Source of the DNA: Butyrivibrio sp.
Lineage (GTDB): Bacteria; Bacillota; Clostridia; Lachnospirales; Lachnospiraceae
Length of the DNA: 64,000 nucleotides
Reading direction: 5' to 3'
Assembly (NCBI GenBank): GCA_016291375.1
Contig: JAEEXE010000005.1
Location: forward strand, 1-64,000
Shown here in pieces: positions 7,927-16,179 of this stretch (positions are counted from its first letter, which is position 1; each line of letters opens with the position of its first letter). The notes under the pieces were generated by a model. The model saw only the letters and a list, made by a program, of their open reading frames with translations. It ran no database searches and was not told the DNA's origin. The position numbers and the translations under genes were made by a program.

Positions 7927-8349
7927 TTACTGATACAACTCTTCTATCTTTGACTGCAATTCCGACTGTAGCCTTTCAATACGCTCACGCCCCGTCGGTC
8001 TATTTAACACTTCATCTTTTTTGCCTGTATATTCCTTTGAAAGAAGCTCTTCCTTGCTAAGGGGTTCTTCTTGTACTACCACCTCTTCTTTAGCCGGAAT
8101 ACTATGATTATTTCCTTTAACCACAGGCAAAAGAACTAAAATAAAAACTGCGGCAGCCATTGAAGCCACTACTTTTGCGCAATAGATATAATAGCTTATC
8201 TTTTCACTCTTTTTGTTGTTCCTTTTATCCACGTACACAAGTACTGACTCTTCAATACTGCAAGGAGCAACCTTTTCGCCTTCCTCTTCTATTTCCGTGA
8301 TAAGCTTGTTAAGCTCTTCATCAGACAAGTATTCATTATAATTACTCAT
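7927..8349 (-). CDS. Probable anti-sigma factor (single-pass membrane protein)
   Basis: A 140-residue protein with an acidic, helical cytoplasmic part (residues 1-55, with E-EEEGEKVAPCSIEES), one membrane span at about 58-82, and a charged extracytoplasmic tail rich in Glu and Lys. Its start overlaps the stop of the ECF sigma gene in an ATGA arrangement, so the two are translationally coupled at near-equal levels, as for sigma/anti-sigma pairs. The zinc-binding HxxxCxxC motif of many anti-sigma factors is absent, so the call rests on topology and context. Confidence 0.55.
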   Translation of the reverse strand: MSNYNEYLSDEELNKLITEIEEEGEKVAPCSIEESVLVYVDKRNNKKSEKISYYIYCAKVVASMAAAVFILVLLPVVKGNNHSIPAKEEVVVQEEPLSKEELLSKEYTGKKDEVLNRPTGRERIERLQSELQSKIEELYQ

Positions 8350-8867
8350 GCAAGCAGGTCCTCCTTTCTTATATTTTTCCTCAACATCTCTCTTGCTCTG
8401 TAGATTTTGGTCTGTGTCGTCTTTAAAGGGATCCCAAGTTTTTGTGATATTTCTGCCGCCTTAAAGCCTTTGATAAAGTACATGTTAGCTATATTAGAAT
8501 ATCCATCGGGAAGGGCATTGCACTTTTTCTCCACATGCTCTATAACATCTCTTTTGACAGCTTCTTGCTCCGGACCTTCTTTAGAAAAGCTTTCTGCCGA
8601 TATCTGTACATCTTCAGAAGGCGCTGTTTTTCTATCTGCTGCCCGCAGATAATCAACACATTTGTTACTTGCTATCCTGCAGATCCAAGCTTTGTCATTG
8701 TTCCCATCAAACTCACCCAAATGCTCATAAGCAGAGATAAATGTTTCCTGCGTGATATCTTCCGCAACAAAATAATCACCGGTCATCTTGATACACAGTG
8801 AGAAAACCAGATTCTTGTACTTGGCCATAATCTCTATTAACTTTTCCTTAGAATCGATTTTTCTCAC
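8346..8867 (-). CDS. ECF (sigma-70 family, RpoE-like) sigma factor
   Basis: Region 2 is seen in YKNLVFSLCIKMTGDYFVAEDITQETFISAYEHL (long; key residues D-ITQETF) and region 4 in LGIPLKTTQTKIYRAREML, the helix-turn-helix that reads the -35 element. The linker is short, as in the ECF group. I chose GTG 8867, which gives 173 residues and has an A/G-rich AAAGAAGAAG stretch just upstream. The longer form from 8930 has no ribosome site and would start in a likely promoter (TATATTATAT near 8895-8905). The start is uncertain. First gene of a four-gene operon with the anti-sigma candidate and two membrane proteins. Confidence 0.85.
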   Translation of the reverse strand: MRKIDSKEKLIEIMAKYKNLVFSLCIKMTGDYFVAEDITQETFISAYEHLGEFDGNNDKAWICRIASNKCVDYLRAADRKTAPSEDVQISAESFSKEGPEQEAVKRDVIEHVEKKCNALPDGYSNIANMYFIKGFKAAEISQKLGIPLKTTQTKIYRAREMLRKNIRKEDLLA

Positions 8868-8953
8868 CTTCTTCTTTGTATGACATGTCCTACATATAAT
8901 ATAACGAAGCAGCCACACAAAAATCTTCACTTTTTTTATAAAAAATTTTTATG

Positions 8954-9001
8954 CAAAAAAAGCTTCGGAAAACAGAATCTAAATCCGTTTCCCGAAGCTC
9001 T
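8954..9001 (-). terminator. Rho-independent terminator of the DUF6033-like gene
   Basis: On the minus strand AGCTTCGGGAAAC pairs with GTTTTCCGAAGCT (one G-U pair) around a 13-nt loop and is followed by T7 (8954-8960). A short T-run also follows on the plus strand, but no plus-strand gene ends here. Confidence 0.85.
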
Positions 9002-9018
9002 TTTAAATCAATATATTA

Positions 9019-9765
9019 TTATCCCTTGAAATCTATTGTCTGTCCTATTGTTTTCTCATAAGGCGTCTTTATCGTATCTGCTCTATATGCAAAGTTATAA
9101 TCATCTATTTTCTTTATAAGATCCTCCACAGAGCTCGCCATGAGAATTACATAGTCCTCCTCATCATCGATAACTGTATCCGCAGATTTTTCCTGTATTT
9201 TCTCAAGCTGTTCCTCTTTGGCTTCTTTCTTAGCCTCAGCTTTTTTAGCTGCTTTTTCCTCTGCCTTCTTCTCTGCTCTCTTTTCTGCCAGCTTCTCTGT
9301 CATCTCCTGAGATGACTTGCGCATAACCGCAAAGAATGACGCAGTGCCGTTATCTTCAACCTGCATTCCTATGGTCTTAACATTACCCTTGGTCTGCATA
9401 ATAGACTTAAGCTCTGGCATCTTATTCTGAGCCTGTGCGATAAGTCCTTCGTACTTTGCACGGTACTCAGAGTCTGTAGCCATTCGTTCTATCTTTTCCT
9501 CATCGATAAGGACAACCATCCTATTGGCGTTTCCATACGAGCTGGCATTCTGCTTGGCATAGTCCTTCATGTCTGCACTTACAAGGACAAAATCCATTCC
9601 GGAGAATTTTTTCTTAAGCTCCTCATAGTACTTGGCTCCCTCTTCGGAGAGTTTGGCCTTACCTATAGTCTTGCCATAATTACCATATGTCTTTTCGGTT
9701 TTATTGACCTGGGGATTTTCGTACGTTCCGGATATTCCGGCAGATAATTCAGATATATTACTCAT
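9019..9765 (-). CDS. DUF6033-like protein, possibly in the motility regulon
   Basis: A 248-residue soluble protein. The N-terminal part (SNISELSAGISGTYENPQV) is low in structure; a globular part (about 40-155) carries the GMDFVLVSADMKDYAKQN and NRMVVLIDEEKIERMA segments. Residues about 155-200 form a highly charged Lys/Glu/Ala helix, probably coiled coil, followed by a C-terminal domain. I associate this layout with DUF6033. ATG 9765 is chosen because GGAGGG lies 5 bp upstream; the alternative at 9777 would put that site inside the gene. A weak SigD-like promoter lies at 9828-9854. Function unknown. Confidence 0.55.
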   Translation of the reverse strand: MSNISELSAGISGTYENPQVNKTEKTYGNYGKTIGKAKLSEEGAKYYEELKKKFSGMDFVLVSADMKDYAKQNASSYGNANRMVVLIDEEKIERMATDSEYRAKYEGLIAQAQNKMPELKSIMQTKGNVKTIGMQVEDNGTASFFAVMRKSSQEMTEKLAEKRAEKKAEEKAAKKAEAKKEAKEEQLEKIQEKSADTVIDDEEDYVILMASSVEDLIKKIDDYNFAYRADTIKTPYEKTIGQTIDFKG

Positions 9766-9827
9766 GGTTCCCTCCATTTCTCAAGAATAATCTTGCAGGC
9801 TTCCTTGCCTATTCGTTTCTTTTAAAT

Positions 9828-9854
9828 ATATCGGATGATACCAGCCAAAATATA
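9828..9854 (-). promoter_or_regulatory. Possible SigD (sigma-28) promoter
   Basis: On the minus strand TATA (9851-9854), 15 bp, then TCCGATAT (9828-9835). This resembles the sigma-28 pattern TAAA-N15-GCCGATAA with mismatches in both boxes but exact spacing. It is much weaker than the match at 48719-48745. Confidence 0.35.
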
Positions 9855-9904
9855 AGTATCTTTTATACGTTTTTTGATTTCAAAAAAGTTTTGCTCATAT
9901 GATA

Positions 9905-9945
9905 TAAAAAATAGGAGCAAAGAGTCGCTTTCAACTCTTCGCTCC
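9905..9945 (-). terminator. Rho-independent terminator after the NUDIX gene
   Basis: GGAGCGAAGAGT pairs with ACTCTTTGCTCC (minus strand; 9914-9945) around a TGAAAGCG loop, followed by a T-rich run (9905-9912). It lies 5 bp below the stop codon at 9951. Confidence 0.88.
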
Positions 9946-9950
9946 CACAT

Positions 9951-10610
9951 TCATTTCCACATATCAAGAGAAAAATACATAAGCGCCGCCCAAGTAAAAA
10001 TGGAATAGAAATGACCTCTGTCATCCACGCCATCCTTAAGAAGCTTCTTGGCTTCATCTTTGGTTATAAGCGAAAATCCATCAAAACACTCCTGGCCTTC
10101 CGCCCCATCCTGAGATAATCCCGAAAGATCATGATCCTTAAGAACCACACAAACAAGTGCATTGCTCTCATCTGTCATCCCCGGAGTACTGAAAAGAAGA
10201 GGATTGATAACCTTAACGTCATCCTTGCTCTCATCAACAACTATTCCGGTTTCTTCATGAATCTCTCTTATAGCTGTTGCAACAACAGGTTCCTTCTCTG
10301 CAGCGTCGCATGGGTCCAGAAGCCCTGCCGGAACACTCAAAAGAAATCTTCCGGTAGGATATCTGTACTCGTAGGATAAAAGGAGTCTTGGCTCCTCACC
10401 GGTTTTCTCTGAAATAACCACACAGCTAACCGCATCAGGAAGCATTTTTTTAAACTCCTCATCGGTCTTTGTGGCAACTATATTGTCTAAAGGTCTCCTT
10501 GTCGCATCAAAATAATGCTTTCCTTCAGCATACTGAAGATCAAATACCCTTAAGAACTTCTTGTCTGTAACTTCCACTACACAATCTTTTGTAATATTGG
10601 GTCCCTGCAT
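9951..10610 (-). CDS. NUDIX hydrolase (ADP-ribose pyrophosphatase-like)
   Basis: A 219-residue hydrolase of nucleoside diphosphates linked to another group. The NUDIX box is visible as G-LLDPCDAAE followed by the core REIHEETGI, whose glutamates bind Mg2+. The preceding YRYPTGRFLLSVPAGLLD segment is typical of the ADP-ribose pyrophosphatase subgroup. The C-terminal part is slightly longer than usual and ends in a Trp-rich tail. It is 20 bp downstream of the lipoprotein gene on the same strand. The substrate cannot be told from sequence. Confidence 0.85.
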   Translation of the reverse strand: MQGPNITKDCVVEVTDKKFLRVFDLQYAEGKHYFDATRRPLDNIVATKTDEEFKKMLPDAVSCVVISEKTGEEPRLLLSYEYRYPTGRFLLSVPAGLLDPCDAAEKEPVVATAIREIHEETGIVVDESKDDVKVINPLLFSTPGMTDESNALVCVVLKDHDLSGLSQDGAEGQECFDGFSLITKDEAKKLLKDGVDDRGHFYSIFTWAALMYFSLDMWK

Positions 10611-10630
10611 AGTTTCTCTCGTTTTAATCG

Positions 10631-11449
10631 TTATTTTACTGTTACTTTTGTGATGTGAGGGTTAACTCCCTGATACCAGTAAAGGAATCCTTCAAGATCC
10701 ACTGTCTGACCAACTTCAAGTCCCTCAACAGCCTTATATGCATCTGAATCCTTGTCGCAAAGGTAGGACTCAACGGTAAAGTTATATGTCTTTCCATCAA
10801 CAGAAACGTTGAAGTAAAGATCATCACCCTGTGAACCTGAACCATCCCATTTATAAAGGAATGCAACCTCGTTGCCGTTTGCATCAGTTGAAGGCTCAAC
10901 CGTCATTCCGCTGAATGAAACAAACTTATTCTGCTTGTCAATAATCGCATCTGTTCCAAGCATTGATGTAACATCCTCTGCTGTAGCAACATAGTTGCCG
11001 TCCTCAATTTCAAATGTTGCATCTGCAATCTCAACTTCGCCTTCCCACTCAGACTTATAGCCTGTAACCTTGATCTTGGTTCCGGGAGTGAGCTTAGCAT
11101 AATCTTCCTCAGAGCAAGCCATATCGTAAAGGAAATAAGCTCCGTCCTGATCCTGTGTATAAACAGTTGCTTTGTTTTCCCACCATGACTGCTTAGCCTG
11201 TACATAAGTCTCAACAACAACTTCGCTGTCGATATCTGCCGCAACATACTCTGCGTATGTCATAACGCCTTCTGACTTAGCTTCAGGAGCTATCTCTTCT
11301 GCAACTGATGCTGCTTCGCTCGCGATCTCTGCCGCCTCTGAAGCTGCTTCACTTGCTGCCTCTACTGCCTGATCAGCCTTCTTGGGTGTGCATCCGATAA
11401 CAGACAATGCAAGACCCATTGTCAAAACAAGTGCCAATGTCTTCTTCAT
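10631..11449 (-). CDS. Secreted lipoprotein with Ala/Glu/Ser repeat linker
   Basis: The start at 11449 is chosen because GGAGG lies 6 bp upstream; it gives a clean signal peptide (MKKTLALVLTMGLALSVIGC) with lipobox VIGC. After the cysteine comes a low-complexity stretch of EAASEAAS-type repeats (about residues 25-60), probably a helical spacer through the wall. Two OB-fold-like domains follow (for example TPGTKIKVTGYKSEWEGEVEI, then VEGLEVGQTVDLEGFLYWYQG). I do not recognise a named family. It lies upstream of the NUDIX gene. A leader hairpin, CGCGG-CAAT-CCGCG, lies at 11488-11501, below a possible -10 TATAAT at 11519-11524. Confidence 0.65.
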   Translation of the reverse strand: MKKTLALVLTMGLALSVIGCTPKKADQAVEAASEAASEAAEIASEAASVAEEIAPEAKSEGVMTYAEYVAADIDSEVVVETYVQAKQSWWENKATVYTQDQDGAYFLYDMACSEEDYAKLTPGTKIKVTGYKSEWEGEVEIADATFEIEDGNYVATAEDVTSMLGTDAIIDKQNKFVSFSGMTVEPSTDANGNEVAFLYKWDGSGSQGDDLYFNVSVDGKTYNFTVESYLCDKDSDAYKAVEGLEVGQTVDLEGFLYWYQGVNPHITKVTVK

Positions 11450-11576
11450 AATATTCCTCCCTGGTTCGTGCATGCGCACATTAGTGTCGCGGCAATCCGC
11501 GCCTTTTCAAACAATGAAATTATACTAGATATTATTAAAAATAAAAACAATTATTTAAGTAACAACAAGTTCCTAT

Positions 11577-13166
11577 TTATGAATTCTTTTTGTCCGAAGA
11601 TAATCTTTCACGGAGCGCATATGCACCAATCAATATCCAGGCAAGGGCAATAACTGTCAAAAGAGCTATCGACGCTGCCGGAAGTTTCCCAAGCTCCGCT
11701 TTTCCTCCAACATTTTCACCGCCATGATCAAGATGATATAAGGAACGAACGTCTTTATAGAGCCCATCGATATAAGCATCATCCACCGTCTTCTTACGCC
11801 TTACGGATTTTACAACATTCTCTATGAGCTGTCCCGAAGCATCCCTCACAGAAGCCGAGCCGTTAAACACAGGAGTGACAAAAGTATTCCCGGTATTAGC
11901 CATAAGAAGCTCCGCAGCTTCTATCTTTACATCATAGTGTTCTTTGTTATCCGCTCCTTTTTTACCCAGATAATCCCTGTACGCCGGATCATTCTGAGCT
12001 TTACTTGTTACCGGCACATATCCTTCAGTCTGAGAATATGCTATCTGAACATCATTGGTCAAAAGATATTGCGCAAAGAGCCAGGATGCCAGCACTTCCT
12101 GAGGATCTCTTTTATTAAACACGCAGATAGAAGGCCCCTGTGAGATCATGCAAGGATTGCTTGGATCATACTGCGGAACCGTCATAACCTTCGTATCAAA
12201 ATCCACCATCTTCTCTTTTGCTATATCAACCAGCGGCGCATTTGATCCCATCCAGGACGCCCCCGCCGTAGAATCCACCGCAAATATACACTGCCCCGCA
12301 TTTAAAAAGTTGGCAGGATAACCCGATATCTTAAATGTGGAAAAAGAGCCTGTTTTAGCATGTTCAGAAATATTCTTTAGAATATTTCTGGTATCATCGT
12401 TAAAAAGAAGAACATTACCGTTATCATCAGAATAACCTGCGTTCAGCTGCCGAAGGCTCTGTATCATCATGTTATCTGTAGATTTATAGATAAAAGGAAT
12501 CATTACCTGCTGCCCGTTTACCTTAAAAGTCCCATCGGCATTTTTCTCCATGGCAGCCTCCGAAACCTCCCAAACAAAATCCCAGGTAAGAACATCCGGA
12601 AGCTCGTATCCAAGCTTCTTAACATAAGTCTCATTTACATAACACGCTTCTGTAGACCTCATATAGGGAATTGCGTAATGCTTACCCTCAATAGCACACT
12701 CTTTCAAAAATTCAGGAACTATCTCCTCTTTAGATGGAGAGTCAAACTTAAGTTCAGAACCTCCAAGTCCATATTTCTCATCATCAAAAAGCGCGTCAAG
12801 GGACAGCACCGTATTATTACCCGTAAGATAAGTAGCGATGTGATCCGGATAAGTGACACACACATTTGGCGTGGTACCTGTCGAAATATTGGTGATAACA
12901 TCGTTGTATATCTTGCCGTAATCGGTATAAAACCTGACATTTACTTTAATATTGGGATAGAGCTTCTCAAAATCCGCTATTGCCTTGGAATAAATCCTGG
13001 TCTGATTGACATTGGTGTCATTCTTGGCCCAGAAGGTGAGCTCTATATTTTTTGATTCATCAAACTCATCCGGAATATCAAATTCCGCAGACTCTCTTGC
13101 CCCGTGACATCCAGTAAGGAGCACGGTCATAGCAACGATGAGCGTCAGTTTTTTTATTAATCTCAT
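11577..13166 (-). CDS. Sugar ABC transporter substrate-binding lipoprotein with C-terminal membrane span
   Basis: A family 1 type solute-binding protein of about 529 residues. It starts with a lipoprotein signal (LTLIVAMTVLLTGC), then the ELTFWAKND strand, a YPNIKVNVRFYTDY segment and IPYMRSTEACYVNE, all typical of sugar binders. Unusually, residues about 500-522 form a hydrophobic span (IALLTVIALAWILIGAYAL) followed by a basic tail, so the protein would be anchored at both ends. ATG 13166 is chosen over GTG 13178 from spacing to AAGGGG. Last gene of the ABC operon, below both permeases. The substrate is unknown; the nearby KdgF-like cupin hints at uronate oligosaccharides. Confidence 0.85.
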   Translation of the reverse strand: MRLIKKLTLIVAMTVLLTGCHGARESAEFDIPDEFDESKNIELTFWAKNDTNVNQTRIYSKAIADFEKLYPNIKVNVRFYTDYGKIYNDVITNISTGTTPNVCVTYPDHIATYLTGNNTVLSLDALFDDEKYGLGGSELKFDSPSKEEIVPEFLKECAIEGKHYAIPYMRSTEACYVNETYVKKLGYELPDVLTWDFVWEVSEAAMEKNADGTFKVNGQQVMIPFIYKSTDNMMIQSLRQLNAGYSDDNGNVLLFNDDTRNILKNISEHAKTGSFSTFKISGYPANFLNAGQCIFAVDSTAGASWMGSNAPLVDIAKEKMVDFDTKVMTVPQYDPSNPCMISQGPSICVFNKRDPQEVLASWLFAQYLLTNDVQIAYSQTEGYVPVTSKAQNDPAYRDYLGKKGADNKEHYDVKIEAAELLMANTGNTFVTPVFNGSASVRDASGQLIENVVKSVRRKKTVDDAYIDGLYKDVRSLYHLDHGGENVGGKAELGKLPAASIALLTVIALAWILIGAYALRERLSSDKKNS

Positions 13167-13174
13167 CTCGTTTC

Positions 13175-14047
13175 TCACCCCTTCGTTCCGCCTCTGGCAA
13201 CACCCGCCATAATCTTATGTCTAAAGATCAAGAACAACACTACAAGCGGAAAAGAAATTACTACAACCGCAGCCATCATCGCAGGAACATTCTCTCTTCC
13301 AAAGCCGTTTTCTCTAATCTCCTGAATGCCGTTTGAAACCAGGAAATAATTGGAATTGTCCGTTATAAGTCTTGGCCATACGTATGAATTCCAGCACTCT
13401 ATAACCTTAAGGATCGTTATAGTCACGATCGTAGGTTTTGATATAGGAAGCATAACTTTCCACAGATATCTAAAATCTGATGTACCGTCCACCTTGGCCG
13501 CCTTATACAGTTCTTCCGGAATCTGTTCAAAATTCTCTTTTAAAAGATATATATAAAAAACCGAAGTAACTGAAGGAAGAATCAGTCCCGTAAAAGTGTT
13601 TCTAAGATTAAGATTTGTTATGGTAACAAAATTTGTGATGATAACAAGCTCATTTGGAATCATCATAAGAGAAAGAAACAGCGAAAACACAATATTTTTT
13701 CCCTTGAAATCAAGTCTTGCAAAAGCAAATGCTGAAAGGATAACGACTAGCATCATTATGCATGTAGTAACAAGGGTAAAAATAAGGGTATTGGCAAAAT
13801 ATCTCGCAAGAGGAACCGCCGTGAAAGCTGTAACATAGTTCTCCAGAGTAGGACTTGTGGTAAAAAATCTGGGCACATATTCCGAATTATATGAGCCATA
13901 ACTTTTAACGGAACTTAGTAGCATCCAGTAGAACGGAAACAAGACAATGATACCCCAGATCGACAAAAACATATATGTTCCCGTCTTTCGAAGCCTATCC
14001 GTTATCCCTGCTCTTATCTCAATTTTCCTGTTATCTTTTTCGTTCAT
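13175..14047 (-). CDS. Carbohydrate ABC transporter permease (MalG-like)
   Basis: A 290-residue inner-membrane permease with six predicted spans. The EAA loop that docks the ATPase is seen as EELYKAAKVDGTSDFRYLWK followed by LPISKPT, close to the MalG/AraQ consensus. The N-terminal LFPFYWMLLSSVK motif is typical of this half of the permease pair. ATG 14047 has GGAG about 6 bp upstream; the longer TTG start is less likely. It sits between the other permease and the binding protein, almost without gaps. Confidence 0.93.
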   Translation of the reverse strand: MNEKDNRKIEIRAGITDRLRKTGTYMFLSIWGIIVLFPFYWMLLSSVKSYGSYNSEYVPRFFTTSPTLENYVTAFTAVPLARYFANTLIFTLVTTCIMMLVVILSAFAFARLDFKGKNIVFSLFLSLMMIPNELVIITNFVTITNLNLRNTFTGLILPSVTSVFYIYLLKENFEQIPEELYKAAKVDGTSDFRYLWKVMLPISKPTIVTITILKVIECWNSYVWPRLITDNSNYFLVSNGIQEIRENGFGRENVPAMMAAVVVISFPLVVLFLIFRHKIMAGVARGGTKG

Positions 14048-14063
14048 ACAAATCTCCAACCCC

Positions 14064-14954
14064 TCAGTTGTAGTACACTGTCTTCCTGCTCACCATCAGG
14101 TTTATGGTCGTAATAGTAAATACTATGATAAAAAGAATTAGCGCCGCCGCTGAAGCATACGAAGGATAACCTCCGCTGTTACCGTAAAGCATGTCATAGA
14201 CATATCCGACTATTGTATTCATACCCGCAGCATTTAGGTCAGTTCCAAACAAAGCAACCTCGTCGCTATATGCCTTGAATGCGCCGATAAATCCGGTGAT
14301 AACCAGATAGAAAACCATAGGTGATATCATCGGAAGTGTTATCTTCCAAAAAACTCTCCACTTAGGAGTAGCGTCTACCTGAGCCGCTTTATAATACATG
14401 GGATTAACCGACGCAAGGGAAGAAGTAAGGATCAATATCTTAAAAGGAAGGACTATCCAAATAGTGTAAAAACACATAACAAACATTTTGGCCCAATAAG
14501 GTCCTCCTATAAAATCAACAGAAGGGCCGCCAAAAACCTGTATCAGTAAAGAAATAAGTCCGTCCGAATATGCTGTTTTTTTGAAAAGGATCATGAAAAC
14601 AAGACCAACCGCCAAAGTGTTGGTTACATACGGAAGAAAATAAACTGTCTGAAAAAAATCTCTCAAAGCTTTGATGGAACTTAGCTCCATGGAGATCAAA
14701 AGAGCAATTCCCGTGGAAAGAGGAACTGTTATGATGACTATAATAAAGGTATTCTTCAGTGCCTGGATAAAGTAGGGGTCGTGAAGAACATAGGAATAGT
14801 TGTATAGTCCTGTTCCCCAGAATCTTCCCGATGCAAAATTATATCCTTCTTCAAAGGAATAGATAAAAACATCGAAAAGGGGATATACCATAAATACCAA
14901 AAGAAATAGCAAGGCCGGAAGAAGGCACAGCCATGCGATAAGATTCTTTTTCAT
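14064..14954 (-). CDS. Carbohydrate ABC transporter permease (MalF/UgpA-like)
   Basis: A 296-residue membrane protein with six predicted spans and the EAA loop NPMYYKAAQVDATPKWRVFWK followed by TLPMISPM. The N-terminal LPALLFLLVFMVYPLFDVFIYSF signature belongs to the MalF-like partner. Its ATG overlaps the ATPase stop codon (ATGA at 14951-14954), so it is coupled to the ATPase gene. It pairs with the MalG-like permease downstream. Confidence 0.93.
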   Translation of the reverse strand: MKKNLIAWLCLLPALLFLLVFMVYPLFDVFIYSFEEGYNFASGRFWGTGLYNYSYVLHDPYFIQALKNTFIIVIITVPLSTGIALLISMELSSIKALRDFFQTVYFLPYVTNTLAVGLVFMILFKKTAYSDGLISLLIQVFGGPSVDFIGGPYWAKMFVMCFYTIWIVLPFKILILTSSLASVNPMYYKAAQVDATPKWRVFWKITLPMISPMVFYLVITGFIGAFKAYSDEVALFGTDLNAAGMNTIVGYVYDMLYGNSGGYPSYASAAALILFIIVFTITTINLMVSRKTVYYN

Positions 14955-16045
14955 AGCTTGATCCTCTCCTCGGTTGTTTTATTAAACAACCTCACTTTGA
15001 ATGGTTTTAAAGAAAAGGACACTGTTCCGTCTTCGTGATCAACCACCTCTTCGGACGGAATGATCGCTCTGATATTGTCCCCAAGAAATCTATCATGAAG
15101 CGCCACAACACTCGTATCTCGCCCCATTACTTCGCGATTTACGAATCTGCATTTAAGAGGGCCGTTTTTATCAACAATAAACCCTTCGGGTCTTATGGCA
15201 ACATAAACGTCCTGATCTGATATTCCGGGTGCATCAAGCACGGATCTGTCATCTATATATACTTTGCCACCTGATATCTTACCTTCAAACACATTGATCT
15301 GAGGTGTTCCAAGAAACTTGGCAACAAAGAGATTAACAGGCTCATCGTATATCTCCTGAGGTTTACCCATCTGCTGAAGAAGTCCGTCCTTCATAACAAC
15401 GATCGTATCGGAAATGCTCATGGCTTCTTCCTGATCGTGAGTTACAAAGACTGTCGTTATGCCTGTCTCAACCTGTATCCTTTTGAGTTCCTCCCTTGTC
15501 TGGAGACGAAGTCTTGCATCAAGATTGGAAAGAGGCTCATCAAGTAAAAGAACTTTTGGCATCTTAACAAGAGCTCTTGCAATAGCAACTCTCTGCTGCT
15601 GTCCGCCAGACATCTCCGATGGTCTTCTCTCAAGTAGTTCTGATATCTGCACAAGCGCTGCCGCTTCCTGAACTCTTTTTTCCATCTCTTCTTTGGAGAG
15701 TTTATCTTTTCCTCTGAAATTCTCAAGAGGAAATCTTATATTTTCACGCACTGTAAGATGAGGATAAAGGGCGTAGTTTTGAAATACAAGTCCAACTCCT
15801 CTGTTTTCCGGAGGAAGATTTGTAACATCGATATCGTCAAAAAAGATTTTGCCTTCGGTAGGTTTTTCCAGGCCACAGATAAGGTTGAGGGCCGTGCTTT
15901 TACCGCACCCCGACGGGCCCAGAAGTCCTATGAGTTTGCCGCCCTCTATTTCGAAGTTAAAGTCGTTTACGGCTATAACATCCTCTTTTATCTTCTTATT
16001 CCTATTGGGAAATCTCTTGGTAAGATGTTTTAAAACTATTTTCAT
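14951..16045 (-). CDS. Sugar ABC transporter ATPase (MsmX/UgpC type)
   Basis: A 364-residue ATPase with Walker A GLLGPSGCGKSTALN (about residues 40-54), Q-loop, signature MSGGQQQRVAIARAL, Walker B VLLLDEPLSNLD and switch His in FVTHDQEEAM. A C-terminal TOBE/regulatory domain follows, as in MsmX/MalK. I chose ATG 16045 because homologs begin MKIVLKHLTKRF. A GTG at 16087 with an excellent AAAGGAG site 7 bp upstream is an alternative that would add 14 residues encoded partly by the repeat at 16060-16078. MsmX-type ATPases are often encoded away from their permeases; here it is the first gene of the operon. Confidence 0.92.
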   Translation of the reverse strand: MKIVLKHLTKRFPNRNKKIKEDVIAVNDFNFEIEGGKLIGLLGPSGCGKSTALNLICGLEKPTEGKIFFDDIDVTNLPPENRGVGLVFQNYALYPHLTVRENIRFPLENFRGKDKLSKEEMEKRVQEAAALVQISELLERRPSEMSGGQQQRVAIARALVKMPKVLLLDEPLSNLDARLRLQTREELKRIQVETGITTVFVTHDQEEAMSISDTIVVMKDGLLQQMGKPQEIYDEPVNLFVAKFLGTPQINVFEGKISGGKVYIDDRSVLDAPGISDQDVYVAIRPEGFIVDKNGPLKCRFVNREVMGRDTSVVALHDRFLGDNIRAIIPSEEVVDHEDGTVSFSLKPFKVRLFNKTTEERIKL

Positions 16046-16059
16046 AACTATCCTCTTCT

Positions 16060-16161
16060 GCGCTAGCGCGACATTGGAAATCCGCACTGCCGTGCTCCTT
16101 TCTCATGTACGTTCAGTCCTTTCATAAATCCAATGTCTCGCGCTAGCGCGACATTGGATTT
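16060..16161 (-). repeat. Palindromic element plus partial direct copy, between two operons
   Basis: 16126-16161 is a hairpin: AAATCCAATGTC and its exact complement GACATTGGATTT flank the GC-rich self-complementary core GCGCTAGCGC. The right part, GCGCTAGCGCGACATTGGA (19 bp), recurs exactly at 16060-16078, 80 bp away, just upstream of the ABC ATPase start. No U-tract follows, so it is not a simple terminator. In RNA the middle arm could pair with either copy, and the second pairing would enclose the AAAGGAG site at about 16095. This could be a regulator operator, an RNA switch or a dispersed repeat family. Confidence 0.7.
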
Positions 16162-16179
16162 ACTCAGTCCTTATATCGC

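Noticed and set aside
8868-8930. Longer N-terminus for the ECF sigma factor
   Set aside because: The GTG at 8930 has no ribosome site, and a probable promoter lies inside the extension.
11280-11380. Apparent repeat array in DNA encoding EAASEAAS
   Set aside because: It is low-complexity coding sequence of the lipoprotein, not a CRISPR or tandem-repeat locus.
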